Positions 1 through 11,132 of a DNA stretch of 64,000 bases are shown here, in pieces; position 1 is the stretch's first letter, and each line of letters opens with the position of its first letter. The DNA is taken from positions 682,001-746,000 of the forward strand of contig CAVUFS010000004.1 in the NCBI GenBank assembly GCA_963740675.1, in the 5' to 3' direction. The translations under genes were made by a program, and so were the position numbers. Source of the DNA: CAIKMD01 sp963740675 (GTDB lineage Bacteria > Pseudomonadota > Alphaproteobacteria > ATCC43930 > CGMCC-115725). The notes under the pieces were generated by a model. That model had not been told where the DNA came from. It did not search any database and was given only the letters and a program-made list of their open reading frames with translations.

Positions 1-38
1 AAAAGCACCTCAAACCAAGGACGAATGAGGGGCGGAGC

Positions 39-1115
39 ATGAAGTTCGGGCATTTTTGTTTGCCGACCTTTTTTCCCGATGTCGACGGCAGTGTCGGACA
101 ATTGATGCGCCGCTGGCTCGATCTGCTGAGCGAAAGCGAGACGCTGGGCTTCGATTCGCTTTGGGCGAACGAGCATCATTTCGATGCCTATGGCGGTATC
201 ATCCCCTCGCCGCCCACCATTCTCGCGGCGCTCTCGCAGCGCACGCAGCGCGCGCGGCTCGGCACGTCGATCGTCGTGCTGCCACTGCACAGCCCGATCG
301 AGATCGCCGAACAACTCGCCATGGTCGATTTGATGTCGAACGGCCGGGTGGAATTCGGCATCGGCCGCGGCTTCGTCGAATTCGATTATGAGCGTCTGCG
401 TGTGCCGCGCGAAGACAGTAACGACCGCATGCGCGAGCAACTCGAGATCATCCTCAAAGCGTGGACCGGCGAGCCCTTCTCGCACAAGGGCCGCTTCTAT
501 CAATACGAAAATCTCGAAGTATGGCCGAAGCCCGAGCAGCGTCCACATCCACCGATCTGGGTGTCGTGCACGCGCACGCCGTCGAGTTTCGAATGGGCCG
601 GACAGAAGGGCTTCAACGTCTTGACGGTCGCCTATCACAGCGTGGAGAACCTTGCGGTGAACAACCGCATCTATCGCGAGGCGTGGGACAAGGCGGGCCA
701 TCCGAAAGGCAAATGGAACCTCGCCGCGCATTACCACTGCGTCCTCGCCGAGAATAAGCAGGAGGCGCGCGACATCGCCCGCAACGCCTGGCTCCGCTAC
801 ATCGAGGCAACGACCCACACCAATGAGCGTCTCGGCCGGACGGCTACCGGCGTCGTCGCCGAAAACCGGAAGAAGGCGATGGAAGAGCTTTTGGACACGG
901 ACCGCATGGTCGCGGAGTTGCGCCAGATCGCCTGCACACCCGATGAATGTGTCGACTTGCTCTCGCGCGCGCAAGACAAGATGGGCTTCACGCAGTGCGA
1001 TTGCACTTTCTTCTTCGGCGGCATCAGCTACGAGCAGGCTCAACGCTCGCTGCGGCTCTTCGCCAAGGAAGTCATGCCCAAGCTGCGCGATCGCGAGCCG
1101 CGGCTGACGGCGTAA
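39..1115 (+). CDS. LLM-class flavin-dependent oxidoreductase (luciferase-like monooxygenase)
   Basis: The 358-residue product has the bacterial luciferase TIM-barrel fold: an N-terminal strand followed by an ANEHH segment near residue 44, then the GIGRGF motif near residue 108. Family members use reduced flavin and O2 to oxidise small organic substrates; this substrate cannot be read from sequence. The ATG follows a GGGGCGGAG ribosome-binding stretch. Length is normal for the family and the frame is intact. The next gene starts 29 bases downstream on the same strand, so co-transcription with the NTF2/PNPOx gene is likely. The family is clear, the specific reaction is not. Confidence 0.93.
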   Translation: MKFGHFCLPTFFPDVDGSVGQLMRRWLDLLSESETLGFDSLWANEHHFDAYGGIIPSPPTILAALSQRTQRARLGTSIVVLPLHSPIEIAEQLAMVDLMSNGRVEFGIGRGFVEFDYERLRVPREDSNDRMREQLEIILKAWTGEPFSHKGRFYQYENLEVWPKPEQRPHPPIWVSCTRTPSSFEWAGQKGFNVLTVAYHSVENLAVNNRIYREAWDKAGHPKGKWNLAAHYHCVLAENKQEARDIARNAWLRYIEATTHTNERLGRTATGVVAENRKKAMEELLDTDRMVAELRQIACTPDECVDLLSRAQDKMGFTQCDCTFFFGGISYEQAQRSLRLFAKEVMPKLRDREPRLTA

Positions 1116-1144
1116 TCACGGAATATCAAGAAGGACTCGCTGCA

Positions 1145-1937
1145 ATGACCGACAAAGCCGCCATCGTCATGGAATTCCTCGGCTCGCTGAAGAGCGACGC
1201 TGGGCCGCCGCGGTTCGATCTCCTGACCGACGACGTGACCTATACGTCATCTCGCGGCACGGTCACCGGACGCGATACTGCCACGAAATACATGGCTGGA
1301 CCGACAGCTTTCACCTTCTATCAGAAGGGTAATTGGTCAGCGCCCAAAGTCGACGGCGAAGTCATCGAGAGTCATCGCGGAGCCGGAGCCAGGCGGCGTC
1401 GGCTCGAACCTTCGCTGTCACTTCAAGGGCAACCGCATCGCGGTTTTGCATGACCAAGCTTTCGGGCGGCCGGCGGTCGAGCAGAAGGGCGTCAAGCTAT
1501 CGCCCGAGGTCAAGGAGATCATCAATAACGCGTCGGCTAAGAAATGCCCGTTGCTGCTGTCCTATGTCGACGCGACTGGACAACCTTCGCTGAGCTTTCG
1601 CGGCTCGACGCAAGCCTATAGCGATGATCAGCTTGCGATGTGGCTGCGCGATGCCGAAGGCGGCCTGACCAAGGCCCTCGCGACGAATCCGAAAGTCGCG
1701 CTGATGTATCGTGACAATTCGCCCACCGGCGGCATGTTTCATTTTCACGGCCGCGCACGCATCACGACCGATCCCCAGGAGCGGAAAAAGATCTTCGACG
1801 CTTCGCCCGAGAATGAGCGCAATCACGACCTCGACATGGAAGGCGGCGCCGTCATCGTCGATCTCGATTTCCTGCAGGGCTTCCTCGGACGCACACCAGA
1901 CGGTCGCTCGACCGGCCGCATCCGGATGCGGCGATAG
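1145..1937 (+). CDS. NTF2-like / pyridoxamine-phosphate-oxidase-like fusion, frameshifted
   Basis: From ATG 1145 the first frame encodes about 75 residues of a small alpha+beta (NTF2-like) domain. It then degenerates into arginine-rich sequence after the residues GEVIE. If one base near 1370 is ignored (GAG-A-GTC), the reading continues as VIAEPEPGG and runs without interruption into a split-barrel PNPOx-type domain ending at 1937 (FRGSTQAYSDD, then MYRDNSPTGG). The original gene was therefore a two-domain protein of about 263 residues. PNPOx-fold proteins bind FMN or F420, which suits a neighbour of a luciferase-like oxidoreductase. The break is either a sequencing error or a recent mutation. 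Confidence 0.75.
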
Positions 1938-1946
1938 GTTGCGCGA

Positions 1947-2378
1947 TTACTCCGCGCCGTTGGCGAAGACGCGCCGCGTTTCTCGCTGTGCGAAACGCCA
2001 ACCCTGCGGCGTGCGCACGAATTTATCGTGCCACTCGCCCATCGTGGTCGGCGGCTCGAAAGGAAGCGGCAATTTCGCGTCCGGCGTTCCTGGATCGTGA
2101 TGGAGCGCGAGGTAATAGGTCACGCCCTCGGCATGATCCTCATCGAGCACGGTGATCAGGGTCGCCGCACCGACATGGCGGTTTACCCGCGTGCCGCCGC
2201 GCTTGAAGGATGCCAAAAGATCGGCGCCGCTCGTTGGACGTCCCCGGCGGATCCAGCATCCGTCTTCCGCGAAGAGCGCGGCTGCCTCGTCGGCACGGCG
2301 ATGATCGTGATAGTGATTGAGCTTGGTCACCAGGTCGCGACATTCCTGCTCGATCTTCAGCCTTTCATTCGCGTCCAT
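1947..2378 (-). CDS. NTF2-like (SnoaL-type) polyketide-cyclase/dehydratase-fold protein
   Basis: This 143-residue protein has the single-domain cone fold of the NTF2 superfamily: an N-terminal helix, then FAEDGCWIRRGRP, RHVGAATLITV and a C-terminal WRFAQRETRRVF strand typical of the aromatic-dioxygenase beta-subunit/SnoaL type. Its role could be binding or isomerising a small hydrophobic substrate. The ATG at 2378 is chosen because an AGGAG box lies 7 bases upstream; a longer reading frame upstream would overlap the previous gene. It lies 23 bases downstream of the binding-protein gene on the same strand, suggesting an operon. Confidence 0.8.
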   Translation of the reverse strand: MDANERLKIEQECRDLVTKLNHYHDHRRADEAAALFAEDGCWIRRGRPTSGADLLASFKRGGTRVNRHVGAATLITVLDEDHAEGVTYYLALHHDPGTPDAKLPLPFEPPTTMGEWHDKFVRTPQGWRFAQRETRRVFANGAE

Positions 2379-2401
2379 TATCAAACTCCTGATCAGCCGC
2401 T

Positions 2402-3379
2402 TCAGTTCTCGGGCAGAAAAGCATGCGTATAAAGCGTCGACATATCTGGCGGACTGCTCAACAGCTTTAACTCCATGAACGAATCCTTGAGAGCCGCTAG
2501 CGATTCTTCGTCGAAACGGCAATCCTTCGTAAACATGCCCTGGTCGATATCGTATTCCCGCGCGACCAAGTTCTCCGGATAGCCGGTGAAGGCGCTTTCG
2601 ATCTTCACGATCTCAGCCTTATGGCTGGTGTCGCTGATATAGGCGGTGGTCTCGATCCAGGCCGCAAGAAACGCGCGGATTGTATCGGGATCGCTCTTCA
2701 TCATCTGCTGCGACGCGTAGATGCCGCCTGATGCGACGCGGCCCATGTAGGTCGATGTCGGCGCAACGAGACGTCCGACTTTCTGCAACTCCATGCGTTG
2801 GAAATTGATCGTACCGCCGATATAGGCATCGACCAGATGCGCGCGGAAAGCGGCTGCGACGGCAACGGGATTGCCGCCGATCGCAACGCGGGTGGTCGTC
2901 TCGGCCGACCACCCCTGTTTGCGAATCAGCTCTTGCGCCAGCCAATCGGTCAGCGAGCCGAGGCTCGAGACGGCGATCTTCTTGCCCTCCAGATCGGCAA
3001 GCTTGTGGATGGGCGCATCCCACGGCACGCCGACGGCGAAGTATGGCAGTGTCGCGGTGTTCTCGCACACCGCCAGCACCGGCGCACCTTTGGCGACAAG
3101 CGCCATCGCCGTTGCCGCGCCAACACCGATACCGATGCTGCCGCTGGTCATCGCCTGAATCAGCTTACTGCCGCCGGAGAAGTCGACGAATTTAACGTCG
3201 AGGCCATGCTGCTTGAAGAAGCCAAGTTCGAAGCCGACTTCCGCCGCGAGTTCCGCGTCTGCCGTGGGAACCGATCGTCCGACGAGGAGCGGTGTTGAAG
3301 CCCGAGCGCGCAGCGGCATCGCGGCCAGCGCCGCGACGAACACAATACAAATCACGCTGCGCAAGACGTCTTTCCGCAT
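2402..3379 (-). CDS. ABC transporter substrate-binding protein, NitT/TauT (NMT1/SsuA-like) type
   Basis: The product is 325 residues with a cleavable signal peptide (hydrophobic core VICIVFVAALAAMPL, cleavage near ARA-ST). It is followed by a periplasmic type-II binding fold: ELGFFKQHGLDVKFVDF is the hallmark start of lobe 1 in NMT1/THI5-like proteins. The family delivers sulfonates, nitrate, thiamine precursors or aromatic acids to an inner-membrane permease. No permease or ATPase gene is adjacent, so the partner must be elsewhere. It leads a two-gene unit with the NTF2-like gene and is divergent from the Rieske oxygenase, which suggests linked use of an aromatic or organic substrate. Confidence 0.88.
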   Translation of the reverse strand: MRKDVLRSVICIVFVAALAAMPLRARASTPLLVGRSVPTADAELAAEVGFELGFFKQHGLDVKFVDFSGGSKLIQAMTSGSIGIGVGAATAMALVAKGAPVLAVCENTATLPYFAVGVPWDAPIHKLADLEGKKIAVSSLGSLTDWLAQELIRKQGWSAETTTRVAIGGNPVAVAAAFRAHLVDAYIGGTINFQRMELQKVGRLVAPTSTYMGRVASGGIYASQQMMKSDPDTIRAFLAAWIETTAYISDTSHKAEIVKIESAFTGYPENLVAREYDIDQGMFTKDCRFDEESLAALKDSFMELKLLSSPPDMSTLYTHAFLPEN

Positions 3380-3428
3380 CGTTCCTCGCCTTGCGCCTGC
3401 TTCTCAATTCATCGGCGCTTATGATTCC

Positions 3429-3457
3429 ATTAGATTACAAGGTCCCACGAATTACAA
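3429..3457 (-). promoter_or_regulatory. candidate sigma-70 promoter for the binding-protein operon
   Basis: Read on the minus strand, a TTGTAA -35-like hexamer and a TCTAAT -10-like hexamer are separated by exactly 17 bases. Transcription would begin about 40 bases before the ATG at 3379. The hexamers are only partial consensus matches, so this is a prediction. Confidence 0.35.
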
Positions 3458-3490
3458 CATCGCGTACCATGGGGCACCTATGCGTCCCGT

Positions 3491-3519
3491 TTGAATTGTC
3501 CGTGTTCGGATCGTATAAT
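3491..3519 (+). promoter_or_regulatory. sigma-70 promoter for the Rieske oxygenase gene
   Basis: TTGAAT (3491-3496) and a perfect TATAAT (3514-3519) are separated by 17 bases, the optimal spacing for RpoD-type promoters. The predicted start near 3526 leaves about 25 bases before ATG 3551. It sits about 35 bases from the divergent candidate promoter, so one regulator could control both directions. Confidence 0.6.
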
Positions 3520-3550
3520 TTCTGGAAATATCCGCATGGGAGGGAGAGGA

Positions 3551-4723
3551 ATGGCGCTCGATCGACCGCTGCAATACGCCGATCTCGAAGCCGTTGGACC
3601 GGGCACACCGGCAGGGCGTTATCTGCGGATGTTCTGGCATCCCGTCATGCGGGCGCAAGATCTGCTTGCAAAGCATCCGAAGCCGCTTGAGATTTTAGGC
3701 GAGAAATTCACGATCTATCGCGGCGAGGACGGCACGCCTCACATCACAAATGCACGCTGCCCACATCGGGGCGCGCTGATGTCACTCGGTTGGGTCGAGG
3801 GAAACGCGATACGCTGCCGTTTTCATGGCTGGCGCTTCGATGGCACCGGCCAATGCGACGAGCAGCCCAACGAGGACCGCCCGTTCTGCGCCCGCGTCAA
3901 GCTGAAGACCTATCCGACGCGCGAATATGTCGGCCTCATCTTCGCCTATCTCGGCGAAGGCGAAGCGCCGCCGTTCCGCAACTATCCTGATTTCGATCAG
4001 CCCGGCGTGATCGTCGACGATCCGCCGGAAGTGATCCCTTGCACGTTCTGGAATCGGTTGGACACCGACAACAGTCATGTGCCCTGGGTGCATCGCGCGA
4101 CAGCGCTACGCACTGGCCGGACGCAAAGCCTCACGCTCCGCAAGGAAAGCGTCAGCGAGACGGCATACGGCTACGTGAGCTATCGCTCGCTCAATCGCGA
4201 GAATGTCGGCTACCGCAATCAGGCACATTTCTTCATGCCGAATGCACGGCTGTTCTGGAAGAAGATGGGCATGCCAGGCTTCGTCGGCCGCGATATCGTC
4301 GAAGCCAAGATGACATGGTCGGTGCCGGTCAACGACGCCAAGTTCGTCGCCTTCGATGTGACGAACACGCCGCTCTTCGGCGACGACGCCAAGCGTTATG
4401 CCGACGTCCGCGCCCAGGAGCAGGAGCGCCAGTTGAACGTGCGCTGGGACCTTGCCGATAAGATTCTCGCCGGCGAGATGACGCTCGAAGATCTGCCCCA
4501 GGACATGGATCCCTACACGAGCTTCGCGATCGAGGATTACGTCACGCAGGTCGGCCAGGGTCCGATTGCCGGCCGCGAGAAAGAGATGCTCGGCAGCACC
4601 GATGTGAAACCGGTATTGCTGCGCCGCCTGTGGATCCGCGATATCACGGCCATGCTCGAAGACCGGCCGATGACCGACTGGAAGATTCCTGCAGAGCCGA
4701 TCTCGGCGCTCGAGACCGCTTAG
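3551..4723 (+). CDS. Rieske 2Fe-2S aromatic ring-hydroxylating oxygenase, alpha-subunit type
   Basis: The 390-residue protein has an N-terminal Rieske domain with Cys70-His72 (CPHRG) and Cys89-His92 (CRFHGW) as [2Fe-2S] ligands. A C-terminal catalytic domain carries an Asp-x-Asp then His176 and His181 cluster (LDTDNSHVPWVH) that would hold the mononuclear iron. Such enzymes oxygenate or demethylate aromatic compounds using electrons from a separate reductase, which is not encoded nearby. ATG 3551 is preferred over an upstream start because it follows a GGGAGGGAGAGGA ribosome-binding stretch and lies 3' of the TATAAT promoter. Length matches the phthalate/vanillate-oxygenase-like branch. Confidence 0.9.
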   Translation: MALDRPLQYADLEAVGPGTPAGRYLRMFWHPVMRAQDLLAKHPKPLEILGEKFTIYRGEDGTPHITNARCPHRGALMSLGWVEGNAIRCRFHGWRFDGTGQCDEQPNEDRPFCARVKLKTYPTREYVGLIFAYLGEGEAPPFRNYPDFDQPGVIVDDPPEVIPCTFWNRLDTDNSHVPWVHRATALRTGRTQSLTLRKESVSETAYGYVSYRSLNRENVGYRNQAHFFMPNARLFWKKMGMPGFVGRDIVEAKMTWSVPVNDAKFVAFDVTNTPLFGDDAKRYADVRAQEQERQLNVRWDLADKILAGEMTLEDLPQDMDPYTSFAIEDYVTQVGQGPIAGREKEMLGSTDVKPVLLRRLWIRDITAMLEDRPMTDWKIPAEPISALETA

Positions 4724-4810
4724 AGCTGGCCTGCCAAGCCGTTGCGGGAACAAAGCCCGCCTTCGTCCTTTGGGCTTCAGCATGGCACACGGCGGGCCAC
4801 GCGCGCCAAG

Positions 4811-5069
4811 CCCCGGATATACCTCGGTGTATTCGTGGGTCTCGCTGGCGATCGCGGCCTTGAGGTTGTCGCCGGTCGGACCGGTCGACTTTCCGCTCGC
4901 CTGAGCGTCCATTTCCTCGATATATTCGAGATGACCGCGCGCGTGCCCGGTCTCGCCCTCGGCAGTCGAGCCGGAACACGGCGGCGACATCGTTGAAGCC
5001 CTCGACGTCGGCCTTCTGGGCGAAGTAGAAATAGCGACGGCTCGCCTGGCTATCGCCGGCGAACTCATG
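4811..5069 (-). pseudogene. rubrerythrin remnant (frameshifted, C-terminally truncated)
   Basis: Two overlapping minus-strand frames together spell a recognisable rubrerythrin-family core: FAGDSQASRRYFYFAQKADV in one frame (5069-4971), then STAEGETGHARGHLEYIEE and LKAAIASETHEYTEVYPG in the next (4969-4811). These contain the Glu and ExxH ligands of the di-iron site. After the YPG segment the homology stops and the reading enters sequence antisense to the Rieske gene; the expected last ~30 residues with another ExxH-like helix are missing. A start could not be placed. It is a relic of a peroxide-detoxifying di-iron protein, lost by truncation plus at least one indel. Confidence 0.75.
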
Positions 5070-5157
5070 CCCGCGAAGGAACGGCGTCCGGGCCACTGGG
5101 TTATCAGAGTGATCGCCGCATCGTTGATTGCCACGCAAATCATTGGGGTGCGCAGCC

Positions 5158-6735
5158 ATGAACCCTGATCAAGACGGCGCGATCTTTATCGGCAAGGGCG
5201 CGAAGCCCGAATTCCTCACACTTGCCTTGGCCAACCGGCATGGCCTGGTCGCGGGCGCCACGGGCACCGGCAAAACCGTCACGCTGCAAGTGCTGGCTGA
5301 AGGACTTTCGCGCGCGGGCGTTTCGGTCTTTGCCGCCGATATCAAAGGCGACCTCTCAGGTCTCGCGGCCCCGGGCGAAGCGAAGGATGTGTTCGTCAAA
5401 CGCGCCAAGGATATGGGTTTTGACTACGAGCCAGATCAGTTTCCTGTGGTGTTCTGGGATTTGTTCGGCGAACAGGGGCACCCGGTGCGGGCAACGGCGT
5501 CTGAAATGGGGCCGCTTCTACTCGCGCGGCTCATGGATCTGAATGATGTACAGGAAGGCGTGCTCAATATTGCGTTCCGCATCGCCGATGAACAGGGACT
5601 GCTATTGCTCGATCTAAAGGATCTGCGCGCGATCCTCGGTTATCTTGCCGATCATGCCACCGAGCTAACGACCCGGTATGGGAATGTCTCGAAGGCGACC
5701 ATTGGCACAATTCAGCGCCAGCTCCTGGTGTTGGAGAATCAAGGCGGAACCAAATTCTTCAGTGAGCCGGCACTTGCATTGAAGGATTTCATGCATACGG
5801 ACCGCGAAGGGCACGGGACGATCAATATCCTGGCCGCCGACCAGTTGATGGAAAATCCGCGACTGTACGCGACGTTTCTCCTCTGGCTTTTGTCGGAACT
5901 GTTCGAGGAGTTGCCGGAAGTCGGCGATCTGGACAAGCCGAAGCTTTGTTTTTTCTTCGACGAAGCTCATCTCTTATTTACGGACGCACCGAAGGCGCTG
6001 CTCGACAAGATTGAGCAGGTGGTACGTCTCATTCGCTCCAAGGGCGTCGGCGTCTATTTCGTGACGCAAAATCCGCTCGATGTGCCGGATAAGGTTCTCG
6101 CGCAGCTCGGCAATCGCGTTCAGCACGCGCTACGCGCGTTCACGCCACGTGACCAGAAAGCAGTGACCGCAGCAGCCCAGACTTTCCGCCAGAATCCAGC
6201 GCTCGACACCGCACGTGTCATCATGGAACTCGGCAAGGGCGAAGCGTTGATGTCGTTTCTCGAAGGTAACGGGACGCCGTCGATGGTAGAGCGCGCCATG
6301 GTTCGGCCACCTTCCGCGCGACTCGGCCCAATCACGCCCGAGGAGCGCAAGGCCATCATCGATAAGTCGCCCGTCAAGGGAAAGTACGATCGGGCCGTCG
6401 ATTCCGAGTTTGCCTATGAGATCCTTCAACAGCGCATGCAATCGACGGTGCCCGCATCGTCTCCTGATCCATCGACGCAACAGAGCGCCGCACCGGCGAG
6501 CGGCGTACTCGGACAAATCGGCGCAATCGTCGGAACGATTTTCGGTACCAACAACCCACGCGGACGGCGCCTGTCTTCAGGGCAATTGATCGCGCGGAGC
6601 GTCACACGCACCGTGACCAACCAGGTCGCGGGAAAAGTGGCCGCCGACATCGGCCGGTCCCTCGGCGGATCAATGGGCGGCTCTGTCGGCCGCGCCATTG
6701 TGCGCGGCGCGCTTGGCGGTATCCTGAGACGATAA
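5158..6735 (+). CDS. DUF853/YjgR-type HerA-like ATPase
   Basis: The 525-residue protein has a Walker A motif GATGTGKT near residue 33 and a Walker B FFFDEAHLL near residue 265. The RLIRSKGVGVYFVTQNPLD stretch that follows is typical of HerA/FtsK-like ATPases. The YjgR family is widespread in proteobacteria, is predicted to be cytoplasmic, and its role is not firmly known. The C terminus is glycine/arginine-rich (GRSLGGSMGGSVGRAIVRG), a usual trait of this family. ATG 5158 is used because the longer upstream start would add ten unconserved residues. A tandem GAGACGATAA duplication overlaps the stop. Confidence 0.9.
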   Translation: MNPDQDGAIFIGKGAKPEFLTLALANRHGLVAGATGTGKTVTLQVLAEGLSRAGVSVFAADIKGDLSGLAAPGEAKDVFVKRAKDMGFDYEPDQFPVVFWDLFGEQGHPVRATASEMGPLLLARLMDLNDVQEGVLNIAFRIADEQGLLLLDLKDLRAILGYLADHATELTTRYGNVSKATIGTIQRQLLVLENQGGTKFFSEPALALKDFMHTDREGHGTINILAADQLMENPRLYATFLLWLLSELFEELPEVGDLDKPKLCFFFDEAHLLFTDAPKALLDKIEQVVRLIRSKGVGVYFVTQNPLDVPDKVLAQLGNRVQHALRAFTPRDQKAVTAAAQTFRQNPALDTARVIMELGKGEALMSFLEGNGTPSMVERAMVRPPSARLGPITPEERKAIIDKSPVKGKYDRAVDSEFAYEILQQRMQSTVPASSPDPSTQQSAAPASGVLGQIGAIVGTIFGTNNPRGRRLSSGQLIARSVTRTVTNQVAGKVAADIGRSLGGSMGGSVGRAIVRGALGGILRR

Positions 6736-6855
6736 GAGACGATAACAGTCCGCTCTACGTCACGTTGCGGATTTCCCAATGCCGCGCCTGTGGGGCTCGC
6801 CCCCGTGACAGCCACGACAGCAAGCGGAGTTGATGCACCAACGCAAGATTAAGAA

Positions 6856-6933
6856 ATGGTGGGCCCGGCAGGACTCGAACCTGCGACAACACCGTTATGA
6901 GCGGCGCGTTCTAACCAACTGAACTACAGGCCC
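6856..6933 (-). tRNA. tRNA with anticodon CAU, probably tRNA-Ile2 (lysidine type)
   Basis: The minus strand folds as a full cloverleaf. The acceptor GGGCCTG pairs with CGGGCCC, the D stem is GTTC/GAAC, and the anticodon stem CGCCG/CGGTG carries the loop CTCATAA. The T stem is GCAGG/CCTGC around TTCGAGT, and an encoded 3' CCA is present at 6856-6858. Anticodon CAU could be elongator Met or the isoleucine tRNA modified to lysidine. The GGGCC acceptor and its position beside rpoD favour Ile2, but identity needs TilS-recognition scoring. Confidence 0.93.
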
Positions 6934-7009
6934 CAAAAGCAATCAGCCGTCAGCTTCAGCTTACCGCGAAAGCGGGTAGGCTGATAGCCGAGAGCCGAAA
7001 GATGATGGC

Positions 7010-8974
<1,965 letters not shown>

Positions 8975-9143
8975 TTCCGTCCCGCCCCGCAATACCGCTC
9001 AGCCAAGAACGAATGCCATGCTAAAGCAAGGCCCCGCCGTCACCTTATCGTCTAAACTTTAACTGCCCTAAGCATGGCCATAACCCCCGTTGCGCGTCGC
9101 GAGCTTCCGTCAGCCCACGATCCTCTGATCCAGCTTCCCCGTC

Positions 9144-11021
9144 CTAAAGAGCACTTTCGCCCTCTTCTTTATCTTCCAGCAAGGGCTGGAGCCGCGTCCA
9201 GTTTTCGACGCTCATATCACCGGCAAGATTGCGCTCGGCATCGCGGATCTGCGTGCCTAGATTGCGCTTTTCGAACCGACCTTTGGTATCCGCCCAACCC
9301 AACCGCACCGTCTCGGCATCGGCCTCGACCCGCGCGAAAGCGGCATGGTTAAGAACCTGTGCCGACAGCACACCATCGACCGTCTTGGCGAATCCGTCGT
9401 CTTTCAAGTGGCGAGTCAGTGTTTCAGCGTCAAGGTCGGGTTGCGGAGCATGGGTTTTTAGGATTGCGTTTCGAAGCTTGTCAAGGTCGGGGGACAGGAA
9501 TTCAAGCTGGGCAAACTCCTCCTCGACCTCGTTTAGCAGCGATGGATGATTAAGCATCAGCGCGAGGGTCACCTCCTCGCGTCGACGCGCCAAAACCTGC
9601 TCGCCTGGCGGCGCGACTTCGCTCCAGGGCGGTGGCGGCGCGAATCGCCGACCGCGCATACGGCCACCGGAATGGCCCTGATAAGAACCGCTCTGATAAG
9701 GCCCACGCGACGCGCCATAACGTTGCGGCATGTTGCGTCCGCCCACCGGGCCGCGCCGCGCGCCGAACATCTCCCTGAGCCGCTCGCGGAAGAAATTGCG
9801 GTAGTGCTCTTGCACGCTGCGATCGGCGATGAGACGGATCTGCGTGTCGAGTCGTTTCTCCAGCGCGGCACGGCGCTCGGGCGTGTCGGTCGGCTGTGCG
9901 GTCTCGATGCGCCAGAGCACTTCGGCAAGCGGCTGCGCGCGATCAAGCAAATCGCGCATCGCCTGCGCGCCGTGATGAAGGATAAGGCTGTCGGGGTCTT
10001 CCGATGGCGGCAGGATCGCGAAGCGCAGCGACATGCCCGGCTTCAAGATCGGCAGCGCGCGCGCCAGAGCACGGGACGCAGCACGCTGGCCCGCCGAGTC
10101 GCCATCGAAACACAGAACCGGCTCAGGCGCCATGCGCCAAAGCTCTTCGATCTGCGCCTCGGTCAGCGCCGTGCCGAGCGGCGCGACCGCGGTCGTGAAG
10201 CCGGCGCGATGCAAGGCGATCACGTCCATATAGCCTTCGACCACGATCGCCGACGGATCCTTGGCCGCGGCAACACGCGCCAGAGCCCACCCATAAAGAT
10301 TGCGGCCCTTTTGGAAGAGCGGCGTCTCCGGTGAATTGAGATATTTCGGCTGGCCGTCATCCATGACGCGGCCGCCGAAAGCGATGATGCGGCCGCGGCG
10401 GTCGCCGATCGGGAAGATCACGCGATTGCGGAAATAATCGTAGCTGTCGCCGCCGCCTTCCGGCTTGCGTAACAGTCCGCCTTCGAGCAGCAGCGCCTCG
10501 GGCATCGTGCCGCTCATCACCGCGCGTTTCAGCTTATCGCGGCCATCTGGCGCAAAGCCGAGGCGGAACCGCCGGATCGTCGCGTCATCGAGACCGCGCT
10601 TATCGAGATAGGCGCGCGCCGCACTACCTTCCGGTCCATGCAGCATTTTCTCGAAGAAAGCGCAGGCTGCGTCGATCGCGGTTTGCAACGTCGCCTGACG
10701 CTCGGCACGCTCGCGCTCCTCGCGCGTCTCTTGCGGCACTTCGAGGCCGGCACGGCGCGCGAGCTGCTCCACCGCTTCCGGGAAAGAGAGATTCTCCGTC
10801 TGCATGGTGAAGCCGATGACATCGCCATGCGCGCCGCAGCCGAAGCAGTGATAGAAGCCCTTTTCCTCGACGACGGCGAAAGACGGCGTCTTCTCGTTAT
10901 GGAACGGACAGAGGCCGGTGAATTCGCGCCCGCGGCGGATAAGCTTCACACGCCGCCCGACGACCTCGGCCAGGGAGAGGCGCTGGCGCAGTTCGTCGAG
11001 AAAACGCGGCGGGAAAGCCAT
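9144..11021 (-). CDS. dnaG: DNA primase DnaG
   Basis: The 625-residue protein makes RNA primers for replication. The N-terminal zinc ribbon has Cys38, His41, Cys59 and Cys62 (CPFHNEK and HCFGCG). The TOPRIM catalytic core shows IVVEGYMDVIAL near residue 260 and FDGDSAGQRA near 310. A basic, glycine/arginine-rich linker around residues 420-455 precedes the C-terminal helicase-binding domain. It is intact and of usual size. It sits upstream of rpoD on the same strand, 170 bases from its start, and downstream of yqeY, a gene order conserved in alphaproteobacteria. Confidence 0.97.
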   Translation of the reverse strand: MAFPPRFLDELRQRLSLAEVVGRRVKLIRRGREFTGLCPFHNEKTPSFAVVEEKGFYHCFGCGAHGDVIGFTMQTENLSFPEAVEQLARRAGLEVPQETREERERAERQATLQTAIDAACAFFEKMLHGPEGSAARAYLDKRGLDDATIRRFRLGFAPDGRDKLKRAVMSGTMPEALLLEGGLLRKPEGGGDSYDYFRNRVIFPIGDRRGRIIAFGGRVMDDGQPKYLNSPETPLFQKGRNLYGWALARVAAAKDPSAIVVEGYMDVIALHRAGFTTAVAPLGTALTEAQIEELWRMAPEPVLCFDGDSAGQRAASRALARALPILKPGMSLRFAILPPSEDPDSLILHHGAQAMRDLLDRAQPLAEVLWRIETAQPTDTPERRAALEKRLDTQIRLIADRSVQEHYRNFFRERLREMFGARRGPVGGRNMPQRYGASRGPYQSGSYQGHSGGRMRGRRFAPPPPWSEVAPPGEQVLARRREEVTLALMLNHPSLLNEVEEEFAQLEFLSPDLDKLRNAILKTHAPQPDLDAETLTRHLKDDGFAKTVDGVLSAQVLNHAAFARVEADAETVRLGWADTKGRFEKRNLGTQIRDAERNLAGDMSVENWTRLQPLLEDKEEGESAL

Positions 11022-11132
11022 AAGCTTCGACTCTCAGCTATGGGCCGTCACCATGACAGCAAGCCGAGTGTAGTCACAGCAGAAAGAGCGTCAAACGCAC
11101 AGCCAAGGAAAAGCTGTGGAGAAAGCCGCGCT

